From Opitutia bacterium UBA7441 (GTDB taxonomy: Bacteria; Verrucomicrobiota; Verrucomicrobiia; Opitutales; Coraliomargaritaceae), in the NCBI GenBank assembly GCA_002480015.1, contig DLQD01000023.1, forward strand, positions 1-47,812: a DNA stretch of 47,812 bases. The letters run 5' to 3'. The notes under the pieces are model-generated. The model was not told where the DNA came from. It made no database searches and saw only the letters and a program-made list of their open reading frames with translations. Positions 18,571 to 27,180 of the stretch are shown piece by piece (within the stretch, counting starts at the first letter, position 1; the number at the start of each line of letters is the position of its first letter). The position numbers were made by a program, and so were the translations under genes.

Positions 18571-18597
18571 CTTTCTATTTAGAGCTAAATACGTACT

Positions 18598-19797
18598 GTG
18601 AAACCACCCATCGCATCCGCCAAAGACGTCGCACAGGCCACGACCGGCGCCCTCTCCAATGCGGCGAACGCAATCACTTCGAGTATCCTTGTGGTCGGCA
18701 AAAGCGTTTTCAAGCCGATCAGTCGATCCTCCGAATCCCCGCATGTCGCCGAACCGGGCACGGCTCCGGGAATCGAACAATACATCAAAAAGGAGGATCC
18801 GACGATCCGGATCCGTATCACTGTGATTGATTACGGTGAGTTCGGCCATGAAACCCATACCTTCTCTGACATCGAGGCGGCGCTCGCACTCCCCAAGAAA
18901 GAGACGCCCCATGTGCGGTGGATTAATATCGACGGCCTACGCCCGAGCACGGTTGATCAGGTCGGCAAACATTTCGGGCTGCATACGCTTTCGGCGGAAG
19001 ACGTGATCAACACATACCAACGCCCCAAAGTAGAAACTTTCGAAAGCCACCTATTCATCATCGCACGTCAGCTACAGTTAGCCGACGATAAATTGAAAAA
19101 TGAACAGGTCAGTTTTTTCCTCTTCAGCGACACGTTGATTTCTTTCCAAGAGGTGGAAGGCGATGTCTTCGATCCCGTCCGCAAGCGCTTGGAAAACAAG
19201 ACCAGTCGTTTCCGGACCTATCAAGCCGATTACTTGTTCTACGCCCTACTGGACTCGATCGTCGACCACATCTTCCCCATCCTCGAAGCCTACGGAGCAG
19301 CGCTGGAAGAGTTGGAATTTGAGATATTGGAAGACCCCACGACGAGTAGCCAGCAGAAGCTCTTCTCAATGAAGCGCGACTTATCCCTGCAAAGGCGAGT
19401 CCTTTGGCCGATCCGCGAATTGGTGGACCACTTGCACCGTGATGAATCGGCATTTATTCATCCGGACTTGAAGACCTTTTACCGCGACATTCAGGATAAC
19501 GTCATGCAAGTGATCGACCTATTGGAGACTTACCGCGACACGGCTTCCGGTTTGAGCGATCTATATCAGTCATCGGTTGGCAACAAGATGAACGAAATTA
19601 TGAAGCTGCTGACGATCATGGCCAGTTTCTTCATCCCAATCACCTTCTTGGCCGGGGTCTATGGAATGAATTTCGAACATATCCCCGAACTGGAGTGGAA
19701 GTATTCCTATCCCGTCTTTTGGAGTTTGTGCCTATCCGCGACCGCCGGATTGGCAGTATTTTTCTGGCGCAAGGGTTGGATCGGCCCGAATTCTTAG
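18598..19797 (+). CDS. corA: CorA-type magnesium/cobalt transporter
   Basis: 399 residues from a GTG start at 18598. The cytoplasmic funnel domain is followed by two C-terminal transmembrane helices with the signature YGMNF in FFIPITFLAGVYGMNFEH. It forms a pentameric inner-membrane Mg2+/Co2+ channel. The first 50 residues (Ala/Ser-rich, to GIEQYIKKEDP) are longer than usual, so a later start cannot be excluded. An ideal promoter starts just after its stop codon. Confidence 0.93.
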   Translation: MKPPIASAKDVAQATTGALSNAANAITSSILVVGKSVFKPISRSSESPHVAEPGTAPGIEQYIKKEDPTIRIRITVIDYGEFGHETHTFSDIEAALALPKKETPHVRWINIDGLRPSTVDQVGKHFGLHTLSAEDVINTYQRPKVETFESHLFIIARQLQLADDKLKNEQVSFFLFSDTLISFQEVEGDVFDPVRKRLENKTSRFRTYQADYLFYALLDSIVDHIFPILEAYGAALEELEFEILEDPTTSSQQKLFSMKRDLSLQRRVLWPIRELVDHLHRDESAFIHPDLKTFYRDIQDNVMQVIDLLETYRDTASGLSDLYQSSVGNKMNEIMKLLTIMASFFIPITFLAGVYGMNFEHIPELEWKYSYPVFWSLCLSATAGLAVFFWRKGWIGPNS

Positions 19798-19814
19798 CTT
19801 TCGGTCGGTTAACT

Positions 19815-19844
19815 TTGACAGGGTGAGCATGGCGCAGGTATAAT
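19815..19844 (+). promoter_or_regulatory. Consensus sigma70-type promoter of lspA
   Basis: TTGACA (19815-19820), an 18-bp spacer and TATAAT (19839-19844) match both hexamers perfectly. The -10 box overlaps the earliest possible lspA start (TTG 19844), so the transcript begins near 19851 and the ATG at 19865 must be the real start, giving a leader of about 14 nt. Confidence 0.85.
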
Positions 19845-19864
19845 TGCAGGCTTTTCGTCTCCAT

Positions 19865-20428
19865 ATGCCGTCCCCATTCTCCAGCAAAATTAAGCCTTAC
19901 CGATGGCTCTTCGCCTCGGCCATTGTGATCTTTCTTCTCGACCAAGTTTCCAAGGCTTGGATTTTTAACAACTTGGAGCTCGACAGTTACTACCCCCCGG
20001 AAGCGATTGAAGTGATCGATGGTTTTTTCTACATCGTGCACATCGGCAACGAAGGCGCCGCATGGGGCATGTTCTCGGGCTACGGCGGCCTACTTGCGGC
20101 TTTCGCCCTGGTCGCGCTCTTCGCTATCTACAAACTTCGGCATAGCTTGGAGCTCCACCGTAAACCCATGCAATGGGCCTTCGGCTTATTGATCGGCGGC
20201 ATTGTTGGGAATATGATCGACCGATTGATACATGGCCATGTGATCGACTTTCTCGATTTCCACTTCCCGTTGAATATTCCCTATATCATGCCCACCGGTC
20301 GATACCCCTCATTCAACATCGCAGACTGTGGCATTGTAATTGGCACGCTCCTATACGTGCTTCTCAGCTTCAAGGCAAGTCAGCCCGAATCGGATGCGGT
20401 TCAGTCGGAAACGGACCAGACTCGTTAA
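19865..20428 (+). CDS. lspA: Lipoprotein signal peptidase (signal peptidase II)
   Basis: 187 residues from the ATG at 19865, a start fixed by the promoter at 19815-19844. Four transmembrane helices. The catalytic aspartates of the A8 family are in GNMIDRLIHGHVIDFLDFH and FNIADCGIVIG (usually FNxADxxI). The conserved NxGAAWG loop reads NEGAAWGMFSG. It cleaves signal peptides from lipoproteins after lipidation, at the inner membrane. The short polar C-terminal tail is unremarkable. Confidence 0.96.
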   Translation: MPSPFSSKIKPYRWLFASAIVIFLLDQVSKAWIFNNLELDSYYPPEAIEVIDGFFYIVHIGNEGAAWGMFSGYGGLLAAFALVALFAIYKLRHSLELHRKPMQWAFGLLIGGIVGNMIDRLIHGHVIDFLDFHFPLNIPYIMPTGRYPSFNIADCGIVIGTLLYVLLSFKASQPESDAVQSETDQTR

Positions 20429-20596
20429 GCGCTTTCTGTCGCATAGAGCCGCAGATTGTTTTGCTTTAGTGTGTTCAAGGTTGGCGGCTCACTGTGCTAC
20501 GCCGCCCCTGCATGCATCGCCCGCACATATAATACGCGCGGCCTCCATGTCCTCGATCTTCGGCATCCAAGCTCAAGGACTAATCTGAATCACCAG

Positions 20597-21310
20597 CTAC
20601 TTCACGCATCCGACGCGCATGAGTTGGGCGCTGACAGAGTCGAGTTCGGCTTCGTGGGCGACACGATTAGAATCATACTGGTCGAGCAAGGCCCAAAAGC
20701 GCTTACCGTGGTTCATTTCGGTCAAGTGCGCCAGTTCGTGCAGGATGACATAGTCCTGTAGAGTGGGTGGGAGTAAAACGAGGCGCCAATTCAAAGAGAG
20801 CGCACGGCGCGCGGAGCAGGACCCCCAGCGGCTCGACTGGTCACGCACCGACAAGGCACGGTACGTCAGTTCCAAGCGTTTGGCGTGATAGGCGACCCGG
20901 CAGGTCAGCGCATCCTTGGCGAAACGGCGTACCAAGCCCAGTAAAGAGTCTTCATCCAGCTCGGGCAGGCGTATGACCAGCACCGCCCCACCCTGGTCAA
21001 AACAATAGTCGGCTCGGCGTCTCTCAGTCTGCTCGATGCGGACTGCGAAAATATCGCCACTAGCGACAAGCTGAGGGCGTTCGGCCAGCCATTCAGACAA
21101 CGAATAGAGGCGCGGCGCGCGGCCTAGCTGCACTTCAAGCCAGGCACTTTGTTTGCCGATGAAGCCCAGAATCCCTCGCTCGCTCGTATGCCAAGGCACA
21201 GAAGCGACGATTTGATTCTGTTGGCCCAGGCTAAGACGCAAGTGACGGGTGCCCTTGCGACGCTTAATTTCAATGGGCACGGAATGCCCCGCTGCAGTCA
21301 CAAACTTCAT
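20597..21310 (-). CDS. YgjP-like M48/WLM-type metallopeptidase
   Basis: 237 residues with the DUF45/YgjP layout: an N-terminal beta-rich domain (IEIKRRKGTRHLRLSL), the central RDQSSRWGSCSARRALSLNWRL, and the zinc-binding HELAHLTEMNHGKRFWALL near the C-terminus (HExxH plus distal His). Close homologues are predicted cytoplasmic metallopeptidases with poorly known substrates. It stands 166 bp downstream of mazG on the same strand and could share its transcript. Confidence 0.88.
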   Translation of the reverse strand: MKFVTAAGHSVPIEIKRRKGTRHLRLSLGQQNQIVASVPWHTSERGILGFIGKQSAWLEVQLGRAPRLYSLSEWLAERPQLVASGDIFAVRIEQTERRRADYCFDQGGAVLVIRLPELDEDSLLGLVRRFAKDALTCRVAYHAKRLELTYRALSVRDQSSRWGSCSARRALSLNWRLVLLPPTLQDYVILHELAHLTEMNHGKRFWALLDQYDSNRVAHEAELDSVSAQLMRVGCVK

Positions 21311-21476
21311 CAGCCAACCACCTGCCTAGCGCTCTTCAAGGTTAATACCAGCGCCACAGGAGCAGGACATCGCCGACCAGCGGTGGCAGCCGCCCCCCAG
21401 TTCACGCTCCGCACAATTTCCGCTGGGCTGCGGGAGTGTCTAAAGTCTGAATTCAGAGCATGCACTCGACGAAACG

Positions 21477-22130
21477 TTAAGTCGATTCCAAGGTATCGAC
21501 CAGCTTTTGCGCGTAGCGACGAAGCGCTGACTCCGGGTCGATCCCTTTACTTCGGCAAGCTGCCGCAATCTCGAAGAGTTGCTTACCGACCGTTGCCTCA
21601 TCCAGTGTGTCTGAAAGTGCATCGATGGCGGCGAGGTCAATGAGCTCCCCAGCTGGCATTGACTGTTTTTGAATCTGCTTGAAAACGTCTTTGGCAAACA
21701 TCAACGCAGGTAACTGTCGCGGCAGGTCCTTGAACGTGCCGATTTGCTCGGGCCCCCGTTTACGCTCGGCCGCTTTGATCTGATCCCACTGGACGAGGAC
21801 GGCCTCGGAAGTATCGAGATTTTCCTGCCCGAATACATGGGGGTGACGACGGACGAGTTTGTCGTTGATCTCCCGGCAGACAGTTTCGAAGTCAAAATGC
21901 CCGGCTTCTTTCGCCATCTGCGCATGCATGACGACCTGCAGCAGGACATCGCCCAACTCCTCTTCCATGTGATCCATGTCCAGGCGGTCGATCGTCTGGA
22001 GCAACTCGCAGCACTCATCAACGAGGCATTCGGCGATGGACTGGTGGTCCTGCTCAATATCCCAAGGGCACCCGGTTTCGGGTGCCCTGAGGGCGGCCAC
22101 CGTTTGCAGTAAATCTTCGAGCGCACCCAT
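21477..22130 (-). CDS. mazG: Nucleoside triphosphate pyrophosphohydrolase MazG
   Basis: 217 residues from the ATG at 22130, which gives the normal MazG beginning (MGALEDLLQTVAALRAPETG, then CPWD). A longer frame from 22202 would overlap the upstream gene by 50 bp and adds atypical sequence. The metal-binding EExxE-type motif is in LVDECCELLQTID, with HMEEELGDVLLQVVMHAQMA following. It hydrolyses NTPs, including aberrant ones, to NMP and pyrophosphate. It is the third gene of a minus-strand run (Gre-like, Spx-like, mazG). Confidence 0.94.
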   Translation of the reverse strand: MGALEDLLQTVAALRAPETGCPWDIEQDHQSIAECLVDECCELLQTIDRLDMDHMEEELGDVLLQVVMHAQMAKEAGHFDFETVCREINDKLVRRHPHVFGQENLDTSEAVLVQWDQIKAAERKRGPEQIGTFKDLPRQLPALMFAKDVFKQIQKQSMPAGELIDLAAIDALSDTLDEATVGKQLFEIAAACRSKGIDPESALRRYAQKLVDTLEST

Positions 22131-22152
22131 CAATGTCTGGTCTCCGTATCCA

Positions 22153-22503
22153 TTAACTGAGCGCACTCGCCCAGGTCTCTTCTTTAAAACCAACAAGGCC
22201 AAAAGAGTCCGTAATCAAAAATGGGCGCTTGACGAGATTACCACGACTCACCAGCAAAGCAATAGCCTCACCGGTCGACATTGAGGGCAGGCTCGCCTTC
22301 AAATTCAACTCTCGGTAATCAAGCCCCGATGTATTGAACAATTTACGGACATCGCCCTCACAGTGAGTCAGCATCTGTTCAAGCTCTAGCACCGAAGGTG
22401 GAGTCTCGCGGATGGGCAACTCCTCATAGGTCATGCCTTGGGCGTCGAGCCATTGAGTGGCCCGCTTACAGCTGCTACATTTCGTATACGTGTAGATCTT
22501 CAC
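22153..22503 (-). CDS. ArsC/Spx family thioredoxin-fold protein
   Basis: 116 residues. It begins IYTYTKCSSCKRATQWL, with the redox CxxC of Spx/MgsR-type proteins. Classical arsenate reductase ArsC has a single Cys in that loop. The rest fits the ArsC fold, ending with VKRPFLITDSFGLVGFKEETW. It may be a redox sensor or a glutaredoxin-dependent reductase; the sequence does not decide. It lies between a Gre-like gene and mazG, with gaps of 21 and 22 bp, so probably the same operon. Confidence 0.88.
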   Translation of the reverse strand: MKIYTYTKCSSCKRATQWLDAQGMTYEELPIRETPPSVLELEQMLTHCEGDVRKLFNTSGLDYRELNLKASLPSMSTGEAIALLVSRGNLVKRPFLITDSFGLVGFKEETWASALS

Positions 22504-22524
22504 ACCACAGAGATGGATGCAGAA

Positions 22525-22995
22525 TCACTCCACCGTCAAGACTTGGCCGAGAGAACCGTTCGGTAAACGGAAGGAATCACCTGCCTTACACCCTAATAAG
22601 CGTCCGGCCAGCGGTGAATGCGCGGTAATGACAGTCACTTCACAACCATCCAGCGAGATCGTCTGCCCACCTGCGGTGCCGGCGAAAAAGAAATATTCAA
22701 CCGAATCACCAAAATCGCAGCTGAAGAGCGCACCGAGAGATACGTGTGCCTTCGGCTTGAGCAAATCTTCGCGCTCAGACTGCAACTCTTCAATTGCTTC
22801 CGCCCACTGGCGTGCCTGGCAGGCCTGGCCAGCGGCTAGGTAAGAAGCCTCCAAGCCTTGAGTGTCCCACTGCGATTCGGCGCGGGATTCTTCGTTGGTC
22901 GCATACTCCGCCGCGTCTTTGGATGCATTGATAGCATGCAGCACTTCCTCGCGAAGCGTCGAAAGCAGGCATTGAAAGAATCGGGCTTTATCCAT
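22525..22995 (-). CDS. GreA/GreB-like transcription elongation factor family protein
   Basis: 156 residues. The N-terminal helical half (ATNEESRAESQWDTQGLEAS) is shorter and less basic than the GreA coiled coil. The C-terminal half has the FKBP-like Gre domain, with VTVITAHSPLAGRLLGCKAGDSF corresponding to the SPLGxALLGxxxGD signature. It probably binds RNA polymerase, but whether it stimulates transcript cleavage (which needs acidic residues at the coiled-coil tip) is uncertain. First gene of the Gre-like/Spx-like/mazG run. Confidence 0.8.
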   Translation of the reverse strand: MDKARFFQCLLSTLREEVLHAINASKDAAEYATNEESRAESQWDTQGLEASYLAAGQACQARQWAEAIEELQSEREDLLKPKAHVSLGALFSCDFGDSVEYFFFAGTAGGQTISLDGCEVTVITAHSPLAGRLLGCKAGDSFRLPNGSLGQVLTVE

Positions 22996-23080
22996 GGGGA
23001 AACCTTAAGACTTCAGATTGAACCGTCTTTGACAAATTAAATCTTCGAATGTCCTAAGAAGGTAGCCATTTTAAACACGG

Positions 23081-23200
23081 GGTCAGGCGGCGATCCCGCT
23101 TAGCGGGATCGCCGCATAGGTATGTCCGCTCCTTTAGGTGCAGGACGCGTTCCGGCAACTGTTGCGCTTTGTGTCCCCCCTTGGATTTCATGGCACCCGC
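23081..23200. repeat. Intergenic repeat family, copy R1
   Basis: Shares about 115 bp with copies at 28412 and 34213: GGTCAGGCGGC at the left, TCCGCTCCTTTAGGTGC and ACGCGTTCCG-GCAACTGTTGCG in the middle, and TTTCATGGCACCC at the right. In this copy the variable left arm forms a perfect 13-bp hairpin (23087-23099 with 23103-23115, loop TTA), where the other copies have a CACCTAAAGGA loop. Confidence 0.85.
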
Positions 23201-23206
23201 CCTAAG

Positions 23207-23235
23207 AAAAAACCCGCCTCGTGAGGCGGGTTTGA
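23207..23235 (-). terminator. Intrinsic terminator of rpmG
   Basis: AACCCGCCTC (23211-23220) and GAGGCGGGTT (23223-23232) form a GC-rich stem, followed on the minus strand by six U (23212-23207). It lies 23 bp after the rpmG stop. Confidence 0.92.
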
Positions 23236-23257
23236 AAAGGATGCGCTCCTAAGAGAA

Positions 23258-23428
23258 CTAACCCTTAATTTCGCGGTGCAGAGTGTGGCGACGAAGAAAC
23301 TTATTATACTTCTTCTTTTCGACACGATCCGGCTGCTGCTTCTTGTCACGCGTGGACATGTAGCGGGAGACAGGCTTCCCCTCGGCGCGGGCTTCGGTGC
23401 ATTCTAAAATAATGTGCTCTCTGGGCAT
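23258..23428 (-). CDS. rpmG: 50S ribosomal protein L33
   Basis: 56 residues from the ATG at 23428 (MPREHIILECTEARAEGKPV, continuing to NKFLRRHTLHREIKG), the full standard length. A longer open frame to 23494 lacks family similarity and is rejected as start. It has only one Cys, so it is the zinc-free type of L33. A strong terminator follows at 23207. Confidence 0.97.
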   Translation of the reverse strand: MPREHIILECTEARAEGKPVSRYMSTRDKKQQPDRVEKKKYNKFLRRHTLHREIKG

Positions 23429-23530
23429 GGCTGAACTTTTGTTGATGGTTTTGGAAAAAGCAGCGGAAGGTAGGCGCTTCGAAACGCGAAGCAACCCTTT
23501 TTTCCGTCAATTTTTGAGACAGATGCTCTC

Positions 23531-24466
23531 TTAGACTTCCGAGAGAAGTTTGTCGAAATACTCGATCGTCGGCTGGAGGCCTTGATCGAGGGAGACCTCA
23601 GGCTCCCAACCAAGCACTTTTCGCGCCTCGGTAATGTCCGGTTGGCGTTGTTTGGGGTCGTCCGAAGGCAGCGGTTCGTGAATGATTTTGGACCGGCTAC
23701 CCGTCATTTGAATGACTTTTTCAGCCAGCTCCATGATAGTGAATTCACCGGGGTTGCCAATATTCATGGGGCCAACCGTCTCGTCCTGATTCATAAGGCG
23801 AATGAAGCCCTCAATCAAGTCGTCGCAATAACAGAAGGACCGAGTCTGCAGTCCTTCACCGTAGACCGTAATATCCTTACCCTGCAAGGCCTGCACAATG
23901 AAGTTGGAAACCACCCGCCCGTCATCAGGGCACATGTTAGGCCCGTAGGTATTGAAGATGCGGACGATTCGAACATCGACACCATTCTGCCTGTGATAAT
24001 CCATGAAGAGGGTTTCGGCACAGCGCTTACCCTCGTCATAACAGGAGCGGATACCGATAGGGTTGACGTTGCCCCAGTAAGCTTCGGGCTGAGGATGTAC
24101 GGATGGATCCCCATAGACTTCGGATGTCGAAGCCTGAAAGACCCGTGCATTGACGCGCTTAGCTAGGCCCAGGCAATTGATCGCTCCCATCACAGAAGTC
24201 TTAATCGTCTTAATCGCGTTGTATTGATAGTGCACGGGCGAAGCAGGACAGGCCAGGTTATAAATCTGGTCGACCTCAACCTTAAAGGGATCCGTCACAT
24301 CATGGCGCATCAGCTCAAAGCTAGGATTTTCCATCAGCGGCAGAATGTTGCGCTTACGCCCGGTAAAGAAATTATCCATGCAGATGACTTCGTGGCCTTC
24401 ATTGAGGAGGCGCTTGGAAAGATGGCTGCCGAGAAATCCGGCTCCGCCGGTAATAAGAATACGCAT
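23531..24466 (-). CDS. UDP-glucuronate decarboxylase (UDP-xylose synthase), SDR family
   Basis: 311 residues from the ATG at 24466, which starts exactly at the NAD-binding MRILITGGAGFLGSHL. The extended-SDR catalytic triad is Thr/Ser in FQASTSEVYGDP and YxxxK in CYDEGKRCAETL. Further UXS signatures are NLACPASPVHYQ, TYGPNMCPDDGRVVSNF and TRSFCYCDDL. It makes UDP-xylose from UDP-glucuronate for polysaccharide or glycan synthesis in the cytoplasm. The gene stands alone, divergent from the helicase gene. Confidence 0.94.
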   Translation of the reverse strand: MRILITGGAGFLGSHLSKRLLNEGHEVICMDNFFTGRKRNILPLMENPSFELMRHDVTDPFKVEVDQIYNLACPASPVHYQYNAIKTIKTSVMGAINCLGLAKRVNARVFQASTSEVYGDPSVHPQPEAYWGNVNPIGIRSCYDEGKRCAETLFMDYHRQNGVDVRIVRIFNTYGPNMCPDDGRVVSNFIVQALQGKDITVYGEGLQTRSFCYCDDLIEGFIRLMNQDETVGPMNIGNPGEFTIMELAEKVIQMTGSRSKIIHEPLPSDDPKQRQPDITEARKVLGWEPEVSLDQGLQPTIEYFDKLLSEV

Positions 24467-24665
24467 AGGGAGGAAAACTGTTTGTGATTTGAGTAAAGCA
24501 GGTGAAAGTAGCTGATCGTTTCGAAATGAAAACCAAAAAGTCAACCTATCTCTCTGCAGCTTGGCTGCACGTCCAGACCTCACTCACTCACGCTCGAAGC
24601 GTCAGGCCAACAGAAGTCGAAACCGTGCCGACGACCCTGCGGCAGCGATTCATCTCTCAAAACTG

Positions 24666-27005
24666 ATGCAAATCGATCCTTTGCAGCGGAGCGTACGACT
24701 GAATGCGAGAGAGTTAGCAGTCTTTGACCGGCAACCTATTTCACGCGGAAACGGCTACAGCCCCTGGCGCGCCGCGGTGGGCCAGCAATGGCATAAGAGT
24801 GCCGAAGCTTGCAGTTTAAGTGAGCTACCGGAGGCACGTTTCGAAGTCAGCATTAAAGCGAATTGGCGGCACCGCGATTGGCTTTTTCAGCTCAGTGGCC
24901 GCATCGATCAGTTGCTGCCAACCAAGGGCGGCTTCCTGATTCGCGAGGTGAAAACCATCCGTAGTCCTCTCCCCGCTTCCGACGAAAGTCTGATCGAACT
25001 CTACACCGAGTATTTCGCACAGGCTGCTACCTACAGGGCGATGCTCAGCGTGCTGCCGGAATCTAGAGAGCACACTATTGAGGCCGAGGTTCAGTTCATT
25101 AATATCGAAAGCGGTGCGCGCCAGTCCGTCACCCTGAGCTCACAGGAACATGCCCTCTTCGAACAACAACTCGACGAGCTCGTCCCCTTCCTGGAGGAGC
25201 GGCGCAGCAGTCTAAACCGCTTCCGAGGAGCCGACATTCAGCCGGCATTCACTACGCTGCGCCCGGGTCAAGCAGAGTTCTTCAGCACACTGCATGAGGC
25301 TGCACTGCAAGCACGCTTCGTTTTGGCGCAAGCGCCGACCGGATTTGGTAAGACCGGCATCGTCCTGGAGCATGCTCTCAAACACATGCAAGACGGGCTC
25401 TATGATCGCTGCATCTACTTGAGCTGTAAATCGACCGGGCAGCTCGAGACGATCCGGCAGCTGAAGCAAATGGTCGGCGACGGTGTGCGCTATATGCAAA
25501 TGCGTAACCGCAGCGAGCACCGGATCGAGAGCAAGGGCCACAGCTGCACAGGCGACGAGCGTTGTGATGCGCACATCGAGCAGCATTGGCGAGAAGCCGA
25601 CCTCCACCCGCCGGATCTATTTGAAAACGGCACTTTAACACTCTCCCATGCGCAGAGCATCGCTGCGGACACCGGCGTCTGTCCCTACGCCTTGACCAAG
25701 GCCTGCCTGCCCTTTGCCGAAATTTGGATCGGCGACAGCAACTACATCTTCTCGCCCGATAGTCGACCCGTCTTTCTTGAGGCGCAGGGCTTCGAACCGG
25801 AGCGCACCTTACTCATAATCGATGAGGCCCATAATTTGCCAGACCGGGTTGCCGACTGCCTGACTATCAAGCTCGCCAGCGCCGAGCTGTTCTTCGCGAT
25901 CGAAGAACTGCGAGCACACGGAGCACCACGCCGCTTGCTCTCCATCGCCAGTGAACTCGCCCGCTGGATCGATAGCCTGCCCCACAAGCAAACGCTGAAC
26001 AGTAACCAAGCCTACATGGGGCAAGACCTCTGCGAGGATTTCACTGAGCAGCTTAAGCTGGCCACCTTTGACTACGAAGCCACCGCTCCGTTTGCGATCC
26101 AATTGGCTTGGAGCATCCCCACCCTGGCAGAGACGTTCCGTGCCGATGCCGGACAGTATCTACATTGGGCACCGTGTCCAGGTGTCATCACCGCCAGCTG
26201 CCTCGATGCCAGCTCATGGATCGCACAGTGCCTACGGCCCTTTGGCGGAGGGATTCTAATGTCGGCTACGCTGGCGCCCTTCGAAGCATTCCAGTCAAGC
26301 TGTGGTCTCGACAAAGCATCCGTAACTATCATCGAAGGACAAGCCCTCTGGCGCGATGAAGCCTACGATGTCGCCATCGATTGCCGCGTCGACACACGCT
26401 TAAATGTTAGAGCCCGGCACTACGAAACGACCGCACGCACCATAGCTCAGCTCATACATTACAGCCCGGGCGTGCCCATAGCCGTCTTTTTTGCATCGTA
26501 TCAATACGCTGAAAACATTCAAGCCTACCTTGAAGCCCTGCATCCAGAATTACGTATTTTAAAGCAGCCCCGTGGAGTGGATTTAGCTGCACAGGAAACA
26601 TTCATCCAAGAGGGCTTACTAACTGGCGATGCACTCTTCCTGATCCTCGGTAGTAGTTACGCCGAAGGCATCGACCAACTCGGTGGGAAGATTGATCTAA
26701 TCATGGTAGTCGGCCCCGCTCTCCCTGAAGTGAACCTCATTCAAAAGACGAAAATGGAGCAGCTCCCTGAAGCATCACGGCAAGATGCTTTCCAGCAGGT
26801 CTACATACGACCAGCCATGCGGCGCATCCATCAAGCACTTGGCCGGATAGTACGCGCCCCCGAGCAGCGCGCACGGGTTTTACTCCATGGTCAACGCTTT
26901 GCCGAAAGTGCTTATCTGGAGGAACTCGCCCCCGAATACCATGGCAAATTGAAGATTGAGAACGAAGCTACTTTATCGCACTGGCTTGAAAAACATGGAA
27001 ATTAG
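24666..27005 (+). CDS. PD-(D/E)XK-like nuclease fused to Rad3/XPD-type iron-sulfur DNA helicase
   Basis: 779 residues from the ATG at 24666; a TTG at 24561 is in frame but adds a poorly ordered Arg-rich stretch. Residues about 60-190 carry a RecB-like nuclease pattern: GRIDQL (Asp81) and IREVKT (Glu94, Lys96), then YFAQAATYRAML. The helicase follows: Walker A APTGFGKT (Lys229), four Cys placed as in the XPD/DinG FeS cluster (Cys294, 300, 339, 347), DEAH in LLIIDEAHNLPDR, and motif VI HQALGRIVRAPEQRA. Rad3-family helicases unwind DNA 5' to 3'. Combined nuclease and helicase suggests processing of DNA repair intermediates (inference). It is divergent from the UXS gene. Confidence 0.85.
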   Translation: MQIDPLQRSVRLNARELAVFDRQPISRGNGYSPWRAAVGQQWHKSAEACSLSELPEARFEVSIKANWRHRDWLFQLSGRIDQLLPTKGGFLIREVKTIRSPLPASDESLIELYTEYFAQAATYRAMLSVLPESREHTIEAEVQFINIESGARQSVTLSSQEHALFEQQLDELVPFLEERRSSLNRFRGADIQPAFTTLRPGQAEFFSTLHEAALQARFVLAQAPTGFGKTGIVLEHALKHMQDGLYDRCIYLSCKSTGQLETIRQLKQMVGDGVRYMQMRNRSEHRIESKGHSCTGDERCDAHIEQHWREADLHPPDLFENGTLTLSHAQSIAADTGVCPYALTKACLPFAEIWIGDSNYIFSPDSRPVFLEAQGFEPERTLLIIDEAHNLPDRVADCLTIKLASAELFFAIEELRAHGAPRRLLSIASELARWIDSLPHKQTLNSNQAYMGQDLCEDFTEQLKLATFDYEATAPFAIQLAWSIPTLAETFRADAGQYLHWAPCPGVITASCLDASSWIAQCLRPFGGGILMSATLAPFEAFQSSCGLDKASVTIIEGQALWRDEAYDVAIDCRVDTRLNVRARHYETTARTIAQLIHYSPGVPIAVFFASYQYAENIQAYLEALHPELRILKQPRGVDLAAQETFIQEGLLTGDALFLILGSSYAEGIDQLGGKIDLIMVVGPALPEVNLIQKTKMEQLPEASRQDAFQQVYIRPAMRRIHQALGRIVRAPEQRARVLLHGQRFAESAYLEELAPEYHGKLKIENEATLSHWLEKHGN

Positions 27006-27062
27006 TTGTAGTGTAAAGGGTTATCGCTCATGCGGATTGCTCATACCTTGAGGTCACTAATC

Positions 27063-27180
27063 AATTATTCCGTGATTTTTTTGTTTTTTTACTGTCACAG
27101 ATTCTTTTCTTTATATAACTTAAGCCCTTCTATATAAGTAATAAACCCTATATATTTTTTAAAAAACACCCTAAAAAATT
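27063..27180 (+). promoter_or_regulatory. AT-rich leader upstream of the AP2-domain gene
   Basis: This stretch is conspicuously AT-rich compared with its surroundings. It includes two runs of seven T (27075-27090 region, possibly ending the helicase transcript) and several TATA-like tracts (TATATAA, TATATAAG, TATATATT) before the ATG at 27181. A promoter is likely but its boxes cannot be assigned uniquely. Confidence 0.4.

Noticed and set aside
20429..20596. Possible small gene or RNA after lspA
   Set aside because: Only short unsupported frames; no stable structure or known RNA motif was recognised.
21311..21476. Possible structured RNA between the YgjP-like gene and mazG
   Set aside because: GC-rich but without a hairpin/U-tract or any known RNA signature.
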